Positions 19,380-27,527 of a DNA stretch of 64,000 nt are shown piece after piece. Position 1 is the stretch's first letter. Every line of letters begins with the position of its first letter. Under the pieces are notes generated by a model. It was given only the letters and a program-made list of their open reading frames with translations, was not told the origin of the DNA and did no database searches. Source of the stretch: Rhodococcus qingshengii JCM 15477 (GTDB taxonomy: Bacteria; Actinomycetota; Actinomycetes; Mycobacteriales; Mycobacteriaceae); assembly GCF_023221595.1 (NCBI RefSeq), contig NZ_CP096563.1:4397001-4461000 (forward strand), written 5' to 3'. The translations under genes were made by a program, and so were the position numbers.

Positions 19380-20206
19380 GTGATTTTGCAGGCAAGGTCG
19401 TAGTCATCACCGGAGCGGGATCGGGCATCGGTCGCGCACTAGCACTGAACCTGGCCGGCCAGGGCGCCAAGTTGGCAATCTCCGACGTGGACACCATCGG
19501 GCTCGCCGAGACAACGCGTCTGGTGGAAGCCATCGGCGCCGAGGTGAAGTCGGACCATCTCGACGTCACCCAGCGCGAAGCGGTTCTCGAGTACGCCGAC
19601 GCGGTTGTCGCCCATTTCGGCAAGGTCAACCAGATCTACAACAACGCCGGAATCGCCTACCACGGCACTTTCGAGAAGTCCGAATTCAAGGACTTCGAAC
19701 GTGTCATGGACGTCGACTTCTGGGGAGTTGTCAACGGCACCAAGGCATTCCTCCCCCACGTCATCGCATCCGGCGACGGGCACATCGTGAACGTGTCGAG
19801 CCTCTTCGGTCTGCTGTCGATGCCGGGTCAGAGCGCATACAACTCGGCCAAGTTCGCCGTTCGCGGTTTCACCGAGTCGCTTCGCCAGGAAATGCTGATA
19901 GCCAAGCACCCGGTGAAGGTGACCTGTGTGCACCCGGGCGGAATCAAGACCGCCATCGCACGCAACGCCACCGCAGGCCCGGGTGAAGATCTTGCGGTCT
20001 TCTCCGAGTTCTTCGACCGCAAGCTCGCGCGCACCACACCGGAGGACGCCGCCAAGACGATCGTCAACGGTGTTCGGAAGAGCAAGCCGCGAGTTCTCAT
20101 CGGGATGGACGCAATCGCACTCGACGCCTGGGTTCGCCTCGTAGGATCGGGCTACCAGCGCATCGTCGCGATCGTCGCCGGCCGAATGATGCCCAAGTCC
20201 AGCTGA
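19376..20206 (+). CDS. Short-chain dehydrogenase/reductase
   Basis: 276-residue classical SDR. Cofactor motif TGAGSGIG at 12-19, NNAG at 89-92, catalytic Ser within NVSS at 139-142 and the Y-x3-K pair at Y155 and K159 (YNSAK). The acidic D37 after beta-2 favours NAD(H). Size and local order resemble the mycobacterial SDR Rv1245c. It interconverts an alcohol and a ketone or aldehyde. It is translationally coupled to the monooxygenase, so it probably supplies that enzyme's carbonyl substrate or reduces its product. Confidence 0.9.
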   Translation: MSDFAGKVVVITGAGSGIGRALALNLAGQGAKLAISDVDTIGLAETTRLVEAIGAEVKSDHLDVTQREAVLEYADAVVAHFGKVNQIYNNAGIAYHGTFEKSEFKDFERVMDVDFWGVVNGTKAFLPHVIASGDGHIVNVSSLFGLLSMPGQSAYNSAKFAVRGFTESLRQEMLIAKHPVKVTCVHPGGIKTAIARNATAGPGEDLAVFSEFFDRKLARTTPEDAAKTIVNGVRKSKPRVLIGMDAIALDAWVRLVGSGYQRIVAIVAGRMMPKSS

Positions 20207-20240
20207 GTTCGTTTCACAGCGCAGTTCGTTTCACAGCGCA
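20207..20240. repeat. Two tandem copies of a 17-bp unit
   Basis: The 17-base unit gttcgtttcacagcgca occurs twice in a row, starting one base after the SDR stop, followed by a partial third copy (gttcgca). It fills most of the 63-base gap before the esterase gene and is probably a replication-slippage duplication. Confidence 0.85.
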
Positions 20241-20269
20241 GTTCGCACAAAGAGTCAGGAGCCCTGCCG

Positions 20270-21211
20270 GTGAGCACGTTCACCCTTCCGCTGCCCGTGG
20301 TCGCATTCTTGTTGAAGCCGTACTTCCGTCTGGCTTTCAACTCGCGGCTGCCGTATCGGATTCAACGTCTGTTGCTCGAGGCCGGGGCACCGCTACAGCA
20401 GGTTCCAGCGGGCGCCGTAGTGCGCCCGCTGGAGCTGGCTTGCCGACCGGCAGAGAAGATCACCGTCGGCGCAACCGAGCGCCCCACCGCAGTTCTCTAC
20501 CTGCATGGCGGGGCGTACACGCTGGGTTCGCTGTCCACACACCGTTCTCTCGCAGCTCATCTCGCCCGTGAGTCGTCCAGTGCGGTCTTCACCTTGGACT
20601 ACCGTCTCGCGCCGGAGAATCCGTATCCCGCCGCTCTCGACGACGCGGTCTCAGCCTTCATGCAGTTGGTCACCGAGTTCGACTATTCGGAAGACCGCGT
20701 TGCCATCGCCGGCGATTCAGCCGGTGGCGGCCTGGCCGCGGCGACCGCTATTCGTCTGATCGAGCGTCACGGCGTGACCCCCGGCGCGCTTGCCCTGATC
20801 TCACCGTGGGTCGATCCCGGCGATCGGGGTGCTAACAAAAAGGCCGACCTGGTGGTCAACACAGCGTGGTCCTTCGACGCCGCCGACGCCTACCTTGCCG
20901 GAGGCGACCGTACTGATCCCGGCTACGCACCGATGCACGGCAAGCTCGACGGGTTGCCACCCACCAGGATTCACGTCGGTTCCGAGGAAGTCCTCTACCC
21001 GCAGATCATGACGTTCACCGACAAGCTCGCCGCTGCCGGCGTCGATGTGTCCCTGGTCGAGTACGCAAGACTCTGGCACGTGGCTCACGCACAGGCGTCA
21101 CTGGTGAAGGAAGCAGCAGACGCCGTTTCCGACCTCGGCCAGTTCATCGCATCGAAACTGATTCGTGCCAAGGATGATTCGAGTTCAGCAGTAGGCTCGA
21201 ACAGTCACTGA
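20270..21211 (+). CDS. Alpha/beta hydrolase, hormone-sensitive lipase (LipR-like) family
   Basis: 313-residue esterase. Oxyanion-hole motif LHGGA at 78-82, DYRLAPE at 110-116 and nucleophile elbow GDSAGG with S150 place it in the HSL/family IV esterases. The catalytic His is likely in LWHVAH. At the expected acid position the sequence is HVGSEEVLY: Glu replaces the usual Asp of the sDEvL motif. Start is GTG 20270 after caggag. As third gene of the operon it probably hydrolyses the ester made by the monooxygenase. Confidence 0.85.
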   Translation: MSTFTLPLPVVAFLLKPYFRLAFNSRLPYRIQRLLLEAGAPLQQVPAGAVVRPLELACRPAEKITVGATERPTAVLYLHGGAYTLGSLSTHRSLAAHLARESSSAVFTLDYRLAPENPYPAALDDAVSAFMQLVTEFDYSEDRVAIAGDSAGGGLAAATAIRLIERHGVTPGALALISPWVDPGDRGANKKADLVVNTAWSFDAADAYLAGGDRTDPGYAPMHGKLDGLPPTRIHVGSEEVLYPQIMTFTDKLAAAGVDVSLVEYARLWHVAHAQASLVKEAADAVSDLGQFIASKLIRAKDDSSSAVGSNSH

Positions 21212-21216
21212 CGGCT

Positions 21217-21249
21217 GGGACACCCGTCCATGTCACTGACGGGTGTCCC
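21217..21249. terminator. Bidirectional hairpin between convergent genes, overlapping the end of the lipoprotein gene
   Basis: gggacacccgtc (21217-21228) pairs perfectly with gacgggtgtccc (21238-21249) across a 9-base loop. The stop codon of the leftward lipoprotein gene (21235-21233) sits inside the loop, so one arm is coding sequence. No T-run follows on either side. The position between two gene ends supports a terminator role. Confidence 0.6.
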
Positions 21250-22117
21250 ACCAGGTGCGGGCGACTTCCGAGGCTGACGCCTTGCCGGTCCGCACCTGCT
21301 CGATCATTGCGGCGAGATCGGTGGTGGACAGTTCACCGGCAACGACGCTGAGCGCCTTGACAGCCGAATCTCCCAGTGCGCCCGCTCGAAAGAGCGGAAC
21401 GACATTCTGCGCAGCCAGAGCGTGATTCGAATCAGCGAGCACTGTGACGGCATCGGATTGTGCCAACGCCGACAGCGTCGTGGTTCCGAATACTTGTGCA
21501 CCGGGTACGTCTGCCGGCGTTGCCTGATCGACACCGGCGAAGACACACTCGGCGCCCTCGGCCAACTGTTCCACTGCCCCGTCCTCGACGAATCTCGCGG
21601 AGACGAGCGGCGTCGCCGCGGCACACGAAGGAGCAAAGGCTTCTATCGTCTTCGCTCCCAACGACTGTGCGTATCCGGTGTCGAGTGCGAGGACCGCACG
21701 ATCTTCGGCCATCGCATAGTCGGAGACCGAAAGACCCTCCGGCAGAGAGCGACTCAAGGCTTCGAAGACGTCGTCGGCCTTGCGGGCCGGGGATGACGGG
21801 TCGTAGTGATCGAGCAGCGCGCCGGTGAACTCGGGCACCAAAGTGACTCGCGCTGCGTCCAGAGCCTCGAGTGATTGGTTTCGGCCACCACCCACCGATT
21901 CGACGCGAGCCGACAGGCCGGAGGAGGAGAGCACCGTCGAATACACCTCGGCCAACACCGAACTCTCCACCGATGCGTCAGCAGCCACCACGATCTGGTC
22001 ACGAGACTCCGCTTCGACACCCTCTACCACCGAATCACCGTTTGCGCATCCGCTGAGAATCGGCAGGACCATCAGTGCTGCAACAACAGTCGAATACTTC
22101 GTGCGTGTGCTCTTCAC
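21233..22117 (-). CDS. lpqZ: Osmoprotectant-type substrate-binding lipoprotein (LpqZ-like)
   Basis: 294-residue secreted lipoprotein. The signal peptide ends in a lipobox, LSGC (about residues 21-24). The mature part shows the OpuAC/glycine-betaine binding-protein layout (DQIVVAADASVESSVLAEVY, then VTLVPEFTGALLDHYDP), parallel to the neighbouring binding protein but strongly diverged. GTG 22117 is chosen because gagga lies six bases upstream; ATG 22141 is the alternative. It is divergent from the importer operon. Size, fold and nearness to an SDR resemble M. tuberculosis LpqZ. It could be a second ligand-recognition subunit for the same importer; this is inference. Confidence 0.7.
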   Translation of the reverse strand: MKSTRTKYSTVVAALMVLPILSGCANGDSVVEGVEAESRDQIVVAADASVESSVLAEVYSTVLSSSGLSARVESVGGGRNQSLEALDAARVTLVPEFTGALLDHYDPSSPARKADDVFEALSRSLPEGLSVSDYAMAEDRAVLALDTGYAQSLGAKTIEAFAPSCAAATPLVSARFVEDGAVEQLAEGAECVFAGVDQATPADVPGAQVFGTTTLSALAQSDAVTVLADSNHALAAQNVVPLFRAGALGDSAVKALSVVAGELSTTDLAAMIEQVRTGKASASEVARTWWDTRQ

Positions 22118-22320
22118 TGAAATCCTCACATCCAATCCCATGGATCGAAAACCGTGCCATGTCGGTACCTATCGTTACACTTGTCGGGCGATGCGCGGTA
22201 ACCAGTCCTGACGCAGCCACTCGGTGGCGGCGCCGTCGAAGTCACTCGGGTGGCTTCGCCACAAGGGAATGGTTTCCGACGCCCGAAACACGGGACGCCC
22301 GAAAAACCGGAAGGACGCTC

Positions 22321-23259
22321 ATGCGCACCTCACGATTTCGTTCCAACCGTTGGCTCGTAGCCGCGGCAACCGTTGTCTCTCTGACTGCACTGACAGCGTG
22401 CGGTAGCAGCGACGGCGACTCCAACAGCGATCCCAACGCGATCGTCGTCGGCTCCGCCAACTTCACCGAATCCGAGACGATCGCCAACATCTACGCCGAA
22501 GCACTGCGTGTCAACGGGTTCGATGTGTCCACGTCGTTCAACGTCGGCAGCCGCGAGGCGTACATTCCGGCACTCAAGGACGGGTCCATCAGTGTCATTC
22601 CGGATTACACGGGAAATCTCCTGCAGTACTTGGATCCCGACAGCACGGCCACCAGCTCCGCTGACGTCCTCGCTGCTCTTCCCGCAGCTCTCGGGTCGGA
22701 ATTGGCAATTGCGACGCCTGCATCCGCCGAGGACAAGGACGCCGTCGTCGTCACGAAGGAAACGGCTGACAAGTGGAACCTGAAGACGATCGCCGATCTG
22801 GCTCCGCATTCCGCCGAGGTCAAGTTCGGTGCTCCGGCCGAGTTCCAGGAACGTCCAGCCGGATTGCCCGGTTTGAAGTCCAATTACGGCCTCGACATCT
22901 CGGCAGCCAACTTCGTTCCGATCGCCGACGGCGGTGGACCGGCAACCGTGAAGGCTCTCTCCTCCGGTGACATCACCGCGGCAAACATCTTCACGACGTC
23001 GGCCTCCATCCCGGAGAACAACTTCGTGGTTCTCGAAGACCCGAAGAACAATTTCCCGGCTCAGAACGTGGTGCCGGTGCTGCGTGCCTCGAAGTCTTCC
23101 GACAAGTTGAAGACGGTCCTCGATGCGGTGTCCGCCAAGCTCACCACCGAAGAGTTGTTGGCACTCAACGTCCAGGTGTCCGGCGACACCAAGACGGAGC
23201 CGGCAGCGGCGGCCAAGGCGTGGGTGACGGCCCAGGGCCTCGACAAGCCGGTCTCGTAG
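22321..23259 (+). CDS. Glycine betaine/choline/proline ABC importer substrate-binding lipoprotein
   Basis: 312-residue lipoprotein with signal peptide and lipobox LTAC near residue 25. The domain starts AIVVGSANFTESETIANIYAE, the typical opening of OpuC/OsmX binding proteins, and continues with VIPDYTGNLLQYLDP and AQNVVPVLR. It binds a quaternary amine osmolyte outside the membrane and delivers it to the two permeases encoded downstream. It is first in a four-gene operon; the ATPase start follows its stop by four bases. Start is ATG 22321 after ggaagga. Confidence 0.9.
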   Translation: MRTSRFRSNRWLVAAATVVSLTALTACGSSDGDSNSDPNAIVVGSANFTESETIANIYAEALRVNGFDVSTSFNVGSREAYIPALKDGSISVIPDYTGNLLQYLDPDSTATSSADVLAALPAALGSELAIATPASAEDKDAVVVTKETADKWNLKTIADLAPHSAEVKFGAPAEFQERPAGLPGLKSNYGLDISAANFVPIADGGGPATVKALSSGDITAANIFTTSASIPENNFVVLEDPKNNFPAQNVVPVLRASKSSDKLKTVLDAVSAKLTTEELLALNVQVSGDTKTEPAAAAKAWVTAQGLDKPVS

Positions 23260-23263
23260 TCAC

Positions 23264-24409
23264 GTGATCACCTTCGAGGGCGTCACCAAGCAGTATCCGG
23301 ACGGCACCACCGCCGTCGACCGTCTCGATCTCACCATCGAGGCCGAGTCGTTCACGGTGTTCGTGGGGCCGTCCGGGTGCGGCAAGACGACGTCAATGCG
23401 CATGATCAACCGGATGATCACACCGACGTCGGGCAAGATCTTCGTCGACGGTCGTGACATCGCCCAGACCGACGCGGTGAAGCTGCGTCTCGGCATCGGG
23501 TACGTCATCCAGAACGCCGGCTTGCTTCCGCATCGCACCGTGATCGACAACGTCGCAACAGTTCCGGTACTGCGCGGTGAGTCCCGCCGCGCAGCGCGCA
23601 AAGCCGCGTTGGGGGTACTCGAACGAGTCGGTCTGGACATCTCCCTTGCCACCCGCTATCCCGGACAACTCTCGGGTGGGCAGCAACAACGTGTGGGAGT
23701 TGCGCGAGCATTGGCTGCCGATCCGCCGATCCTGTTGATGGACGAGCCCTTCAGCGCCGTCGACCCGGTGGTGCGTGAGGATCTGCAGACCGAAATGCTC
23801 CGTCTTCAAAGCGAACTGAAGAAGACGATCGTCTTTGTCACCCACGACATCGACGAGGCAGTCAAACTCGGTGATCACATTGCCGTCTTCGGTCCCGGCG
23901 GGCGGCTTCAGCAGGTTGCGGCACCTCGCGACGTGTTGGCCGCACCGGCAACGGATTTTGTCGCCGGATTCGTCGGACGCGATCGCGGCTATCGGGGATT
24001 GTCGTTCCGCGCTGCCGACGAGGTTCCGTTGCACCCTGTACGCACGGCCGTCGAGAACGAATTGAAGGCTCTGCGTCTCGAATTGGGCGAATGGGTTCTC
24101 GTGGTCACGGACAACGGAACTCCGCAGGGATGGATCGACGTGACCGGCGTCGAAGGCCTGCGCTCGGGACGAACCCTTGCTCAGTCGACGTCTGCCGGTG
24201 GTTCGCTGTTCTCCCCCGGCGGCGATCTCCGCCAAGCACTCGATGCGGCAATCTCGTCGCCTTCCGGTATCGGCGTTGCCGTCGACGGCGAGGGAGCGGT
24301 CATCGGCGGGATCCTCGGTTCCGAAGTCGTGGCGAAATTGGCAGATCAGCGTCGACGCGAGGACGAGGAACGCAACCGCGTCGCCTTCACCGAGGGATTC
24401 GGGTCGTAG
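23264..24409 (+). CDS. Osmoprotectant ABC importer ATP-binding protein (OpuCA/ProV type)
   Basis: 381 residues from GTG 23264. ABC motifs: Walker A GPSGCGKTTSMRMINR, Q-loop YVIQN, signature LSGGQQQRVGVARAL, Walker B ILLMDEPFSAVDP and H-loop VTHD. The Q-x-N-A-G-L-L-P-H segment is typical of the OpuCA/ProV group. Residues from about 250 resemble a weak pair of CBS-like modules (LVVTDNGTPQGWIDV, GVAVDGEGAVIGGI), which in relatives sense ionic strength or c-di-AMP. It energises osmolyte uptake at the inner face of the membrane. Confidence 0.9.
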   Translation: MITFEGVTKQYPDGTTAVDRLDLTIEAESFTVFVGPSGCGKTTSMRMINRMITPTSGKIFVDGRDIAQTDAVKLRLGIGYVIQNAGLLPHRTVIDNVATVPVLRGESRRAARKAALGVLERVGLDISLATRYPGQLSGGQQQRVGVARALAADPPILLMDEPFSAVDPVVREDLQTEMLRLQSELKKTIVFVTHDIDEAVKLGDHIAVFGPGGRLQQVAAPRDVLAAPATDFVAGFVGRDRGYRGLSFRAADEVPLHPVRTAVENELKALRLELGEWVLVVTDNGTPQGWIDVTGVEGLRSGRTLAQSTSAGGSLFSPGGDLRQALDAAISSPSGIGVAVDGEGAVIGGILGSEVVAKLADQRRREDEERNRVAFTEGFGS

Positions 24410-24413
24410 CGGC

Positions 24414-25097
24414 ATGCGCTGGCTCATCGACAATTTCTCGACGGTCGTGGATTACTCGAAGACCCATCTGTATCTGGCACTGCTTCCTTTGCTGATCGGT
24501 CTCCTGATTGCCGTTCCGGTCGGAACAGCGATCCGCAACGTCAGATGGCTGCGCCGAATCACGTTGACCCTGGCGAGCATTGCGTTCACGATTCCGTCGC
24601 TCGCGCTGTTCGTCACCATCCCCCAGTTGTTCGGACTCAAGACCCTTGATCCTCTCAACGTCGTGATCGCACTCAGCGTGTATGCGACGGCACTGCTCAT
24701 CCGGGCTGTACCCGAAGCACTCGACTCGGTGCCGGACAACGTCATCGACGCCTCCACCGCCGTCGGTTTCACACCGCTACGACGCGCTCTGACGGTCGAG
24801 TTGCCATTGGCGCTGCCGGTGATGATCGCGAACATCAGAGTTATTGCCGTTACCAATATTTCGCTGGTGTCAGTCGGATCTCTGATCGGAATCGGCGGGC
24901 TTGGAGTCCTGTTCAAACAAGGCTACGACCGCGACTATCCCGACCAGATCGTTGCGGGCATCATCGCGATCGTCGTGCTGGCACTGGCGCTCGATCTGAT
25001 CCTGTATCTGATCGGCCGATTCCTGACCCCGTGGACCAGAACGTCGACCTCGTCGAAGGTTCCCGCCGTCCTGTCAGCCGAGGGGGAACCCGTATGA
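24414..25097 (+). CDS. Osmoprotectant ABC importer permease 1
   Basis: 227-residue permease with about five to six helices. The EAA loop that contacts the ATPase reads DASTAVGFTPLRRALTVELP, with the glycine at the expected place. The C-terminal SVGSLIGIGGLGVLFKQGYDRDY is a hallmark of OpuCB/OpuCD permeases. It starts five bases after the ATPase stop and overlaps the next permease start (ATGA), so the two permeases are made together, probably as a heterodimer. Confidence 0.88.
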   Translation: MRWLIDNFSTVVDYSKTHLYLALLPLLIGLLIAVPVGTAIRNVRWLRRITLTLASIAFTIPSLALFVTIPQLFGLKTLDPLNVVIALSVYATALLIRAVPEALDSVPDNVIDASTAVGFTPLRRALTVELPLALPVMIANIRVIAVTNISLVSVGSLIGIGGLGVLFKQGYDRDYPDQIVAGIIAIVVLALALDLILYLIGRFLTPWTRTSTSSKVPAVLSAEGEPV

Positions 25098-25783
25098 GCA
25101 TCTTCACCGGGGCCTGGGACTTCATCGTCGATCCCGGAAATTGGAGCGGCGACACCGGAATCGGCACCCGCATCCTCCAGCACCTCTGGTACAGCGTTCT
25201 GGCCGTGGCACTTTCGGCTGTGATCGCGGTGCCCATCGGATTACTCATCGGCCATCTGCGTCGCGGTGAGATCGTGGTCGTCAGTCTGGTCAACGCACTG
25301 CGGTCACTGCCCACTCTCGGCCTGCTGACCTTCCTCGTTCTTCTCATGGGTCTGGGAGTGATGCCGCCGATTCTCGCCCTCGTCATTCTTGGTATTCCCC
25401 CACTACTCGCCGGCACGTACGCCGGAATCGCCAGCGTCGACCGCGGCGTCGTCGAGGCCGCACGGGCGATGGGTATGACCGAACTCCAAGTGCTCTTCCG
25501 CGTCGAGATACCCAATGCGCTGCCATTGATTCTCGGCGGACTGCGTAACGCAACACTGCAGGTGATTGCCACGGCAACGGTCGCCGCCTACGTCAACCTC
25601 GGCGGCCTCGGCCGGTACATCTTCGACGGTCTCGCACTCTACAAGTACGACCGAGTCGTCGTCGGCGCAATCCTGGTCGCGGTTGTGGCTCTCGTCGTGG
25701 ACGGCTTACTGGCGCTGGTGGTCTGGGCATCGGTTCCCGGGACCGGCAGGCTGCGCCGAACACCCGACCTCACTCGTCTGTAG
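25094..25783 (+). CDS. Osmoprotectant ABC importer permease 2
   Basis: 229-residue permease, paralogous to the preceding one. EAA loop EAARAMGMTELQVLFRVEIP, then NLGGLGRYIFDGLALYKYDR near the C-terminus, again as in OpuCB/D. A longer N-terminus (FTGAWDFIVDPGNWSG) precedes the first helix. It is the last gene of the operon and is followed by a strong terminator 17 bases after its stop. Confidence 0.88.
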   Translation: MSIFTGAWDFIVDPGNWSGDTGIGTRILQHLWYSVLAVALSAVIAVPIGLLIGHLRRGEIVVVSLVNALRSLPTLGLLTFLVLLMGLGVMPPILALVILGIPPLLAGTYAGIASVDRGVVEAARAMGMTELQVLFRVEIPNALPLILGGLRNATLQVIATATVAAYVNLGGLGRYIFDGLALYKYDRVVVGAILVAVVALVVDGLLALVVWASVPGTGRLRRTPDLTRL

Positions 25784-25800
25784 CTCTCGGTACACACGAA

Positions 25801-25845
25801 AAAGCCCCGATCGGAACCTTGTGTGCGGGTTCCGATCGGGGCTTT
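25801..25845. terminator. Bidirectional terminator between importer operon and malic enzyme
   Basis: An 18-base-pair perfect stem (25801-25818 with 25828-25845) with a 9-base loop begins in aaa and ends in ttt, so it can stop transcription from either side. It lies between the stops of convergent genes at 25783 and 25857. Confidence 0.88.
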
Positions 25846-25856
25846 CGTAGTCCCTC

Positions 25857-27050
25857 TTAGCTGGTCACGCCCTCAGCATGCGCTGCGGCCGCGACGGCTT
25901 CCGCTACTGCGGGTGCCACGCGAGGGTCGAGTGGGCTGGGGACGATTTTGTCCGCCGCCAACTCGTCGCCGACCACCGACAGGATTGCCTCGGCGGCAGC
26001 GAGCTTCATACCTTCGGTGATGCGACGGGCGCCGGCGTCGAGCGCGCCCTTGAAGACACCGGGGAAGGCAAGAACGTTGTTGATCTGGTTCGGGAAATCA
26101 CTACGGCCCGTCGCCACGATCGCCGCGTACTTCGACGCGGTTTCGGGGTGAATCTCCGGGTCCGGGTTGGAGAGTGCGAACACGATCGACTCGGGAGCCA
26201 TCGAAGCGATGAGCTCCTCGGGGATCTTGCCCGCCGAGACACCGAGGAACACGTCAGCACCTTCGAGAGCCTCGATGGCACCACCATGCAGGTCACGGGG
26301 ATTGGTGCGGGCCGCGAGTTCTGCCTTCACGTCGTTGAGGTCGCTGCGCTCACCCGAGATGATGCCCTTCGAGTCCAGCACGATGACGTCGCTGATTCCG
26401 GCGGCAAGCAGGATGTTCGCGCAGGCAACACCCGCAGCGCCGGCGCCGGAGATGACGACCTTGAGTGTGGTGATGTCGCGGCTCTGGACCTTCACGGCGC
26501 CCTTGAGTGCCGCGAGGACCACGATGGCGGTTCCGTGCTGATCGTCGTGCATGACGGGGCAGTCGAGAGCTTCGATGACGCGCTTCTCGATCTCGAAGCA
26601 ACGCGGCGCCGAGATGTCCTCGAGGTTGACCGCGCCGAAGCTCGGACGCAGTCGGATGAGCGTCTCGACGATCTCGTCGGGATCCTTGGTGTCGAGAACC
26701 AGCGGAATGGAGTTCAGTCCGGCAAAGTTCTTGAACAGTGCCGACTTGCCCTCCATGACGGGCAGCGACGCGCGGGGGCCGATGTCGCCGAGTCCGAGAA
26801 CCGCGGTGCCGTCGCTGACCACGACGACGAGTCGGTTGGTCCACGTGTATCGATCGGCAAGGGTTTCGTCTGCAGCGATGGCGCGGCTCACCTGAGCAAC
26901 ACCCGGCGTGTAGGCGATCGAGAGGGCCCGCTGCGTATCGAGCGGTGCTGTGGTCTCGACCGAGAGCTTGCCACCGACGTGAGCGGCAAAGATTTCTTCG
27001 TCGGTCAACTCGACCTTGGGTACGTTGATGGCTTCAGTCACGAGGGACAC
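25857..27050 (-). CDS. Malic enzyme (NAD(P)-dependent malate dehydrogenase, decarboxylating)
   Basis: 397-residue short-type malic enzyme. Catalytic Tyr/Lys region ALSIAYTPGVAQVSRAI, PVMEGKSALFKNFAG (Lys), metal site EDISAPRCFEIE and MHDDQHGTAIVVLAAL, Rossmann motif VISGAGAAGVA, and ALSNPDPEI near the end. It converts malate to pyruvate and CO2 while reducing NAD(P). The acidic residue after beta-2 (IVLDSKG) suggests NAD use. GTG 27050 is chosen because aggag precedes it by seven bases; an upstream in-frame ATG at 27134 lacks such a site. It is monocistronic, with a terminator behind it. Confidence 0.92.
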   Translation of the reverse strand: MSLVTEAINVPKVELTDEEIFAAHVGGKLSVETTAPLDTQRALSIAYTPGVAQVSRAIAADETLADRYTWTNRLVVVVSDGTAVLGLGDIGPRASLPVMEGKSALFKNFAGLNSIPLVLDTKDPDEIVETLIRLRPSFGAVNLEDISAPRCFEIEKRVIEALDCPVMHDDQHGTAIVVLAALKGAVKVQSRDITTLKVVISGAGAAGVACANILLAAGISDVIVLDSKGIISGERSDLNDVKAELAARTNPRDLHGGAIEALEGADVFLGVSAGKIPEELIASMAPESIVFALSNPDPEIHPETASKYAAIVATGRSDFPNQINNVLAFPGVFKGALDAGARRITEGMKLAAAEAILSVVGDELAADKIVPSPLDPRVAPAVAEAVAAAAHAEGVTS

Positions 27051-27415
27051 GATGACACTCCTGATTAGTCCAGCCTCAAGTGGGGCTGGGTTACTGGGAA
27101 GTAATCCTTCGGACCGCTGCGAAACTACGTTCACAACGGTCAGAGATCATTTCTTCCGCGAACGACTACTGAGAAGAAGAGCATTCGGCGTGCGCGAGAA
27201 AGTGGGCCGCAATACATCCGAAGCGTCATGGTGTGGGGCGGGTGAGCCCTGGCGTATCCATGCAATCTAGGTTTCGGGAGAAATTCTGACGAAACCTGCA
27301 CTTCGGGGCCGGGCTGTGGCGCCGCCTCGAAGTAACTCCAGTTTGCCACCAGAGTCGGATCACAATCAAATCCTCCAAGCGGTCGGATTCCTCACCACAC
27401 TCGAACCCGAGCCGT
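27051..27415. other. Gene-free interval upstream of malic enzyme
   Basis: No credible coding region is visible on either strand. The part next to the malic enzyme gene should hold its promoter, but I cannot pick a clear -35/-10 pair. The only structure is the inverted repeat aggtttcg (27269-27276) / cgaaacct (27290-27297). It could end leftward transcription from the Tyr-rich protein gene, although it lacks a T-run. Confidence 0.6.
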
Positions 27416-27527
27416 CATCCCCACCGTGCCATCCCCACCCAGTCATCCCCACCGTGTCATCCCCACCCAGTCATCCCCACCCAGTCATCCCCACCGTGTC
27501 ATCCCCACCCAGTCATCCCCACCACTG
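27416..27527. repeat. Minisatellite: eight tandem 14-bp units
   Basis: Eight consecutive 14-base units share the core catccccacc and differ mainly in the last four bases (cagt, gtgt, gtgc, actg). The array is continuous without spacers, which rules out CRISPR. It contains the stop codon of the leftward membrane-protein gene at the boundary of copies 7 and 8. Because 14 is not a multiple of three, copy-number change on the coding side would alter the C-terminus. Confidence 0.92.

Noticed and set aside
25878..27068. 396-codon frame antisense to malic enzyme
   Set aside because: No domain pattern; the malic enzyme motifs on the other strand are complete.
27416..27527. CRISPR array
   Set aside because: Units are 14 bases, contiguous and without unique spacers; no cas genes nearby.
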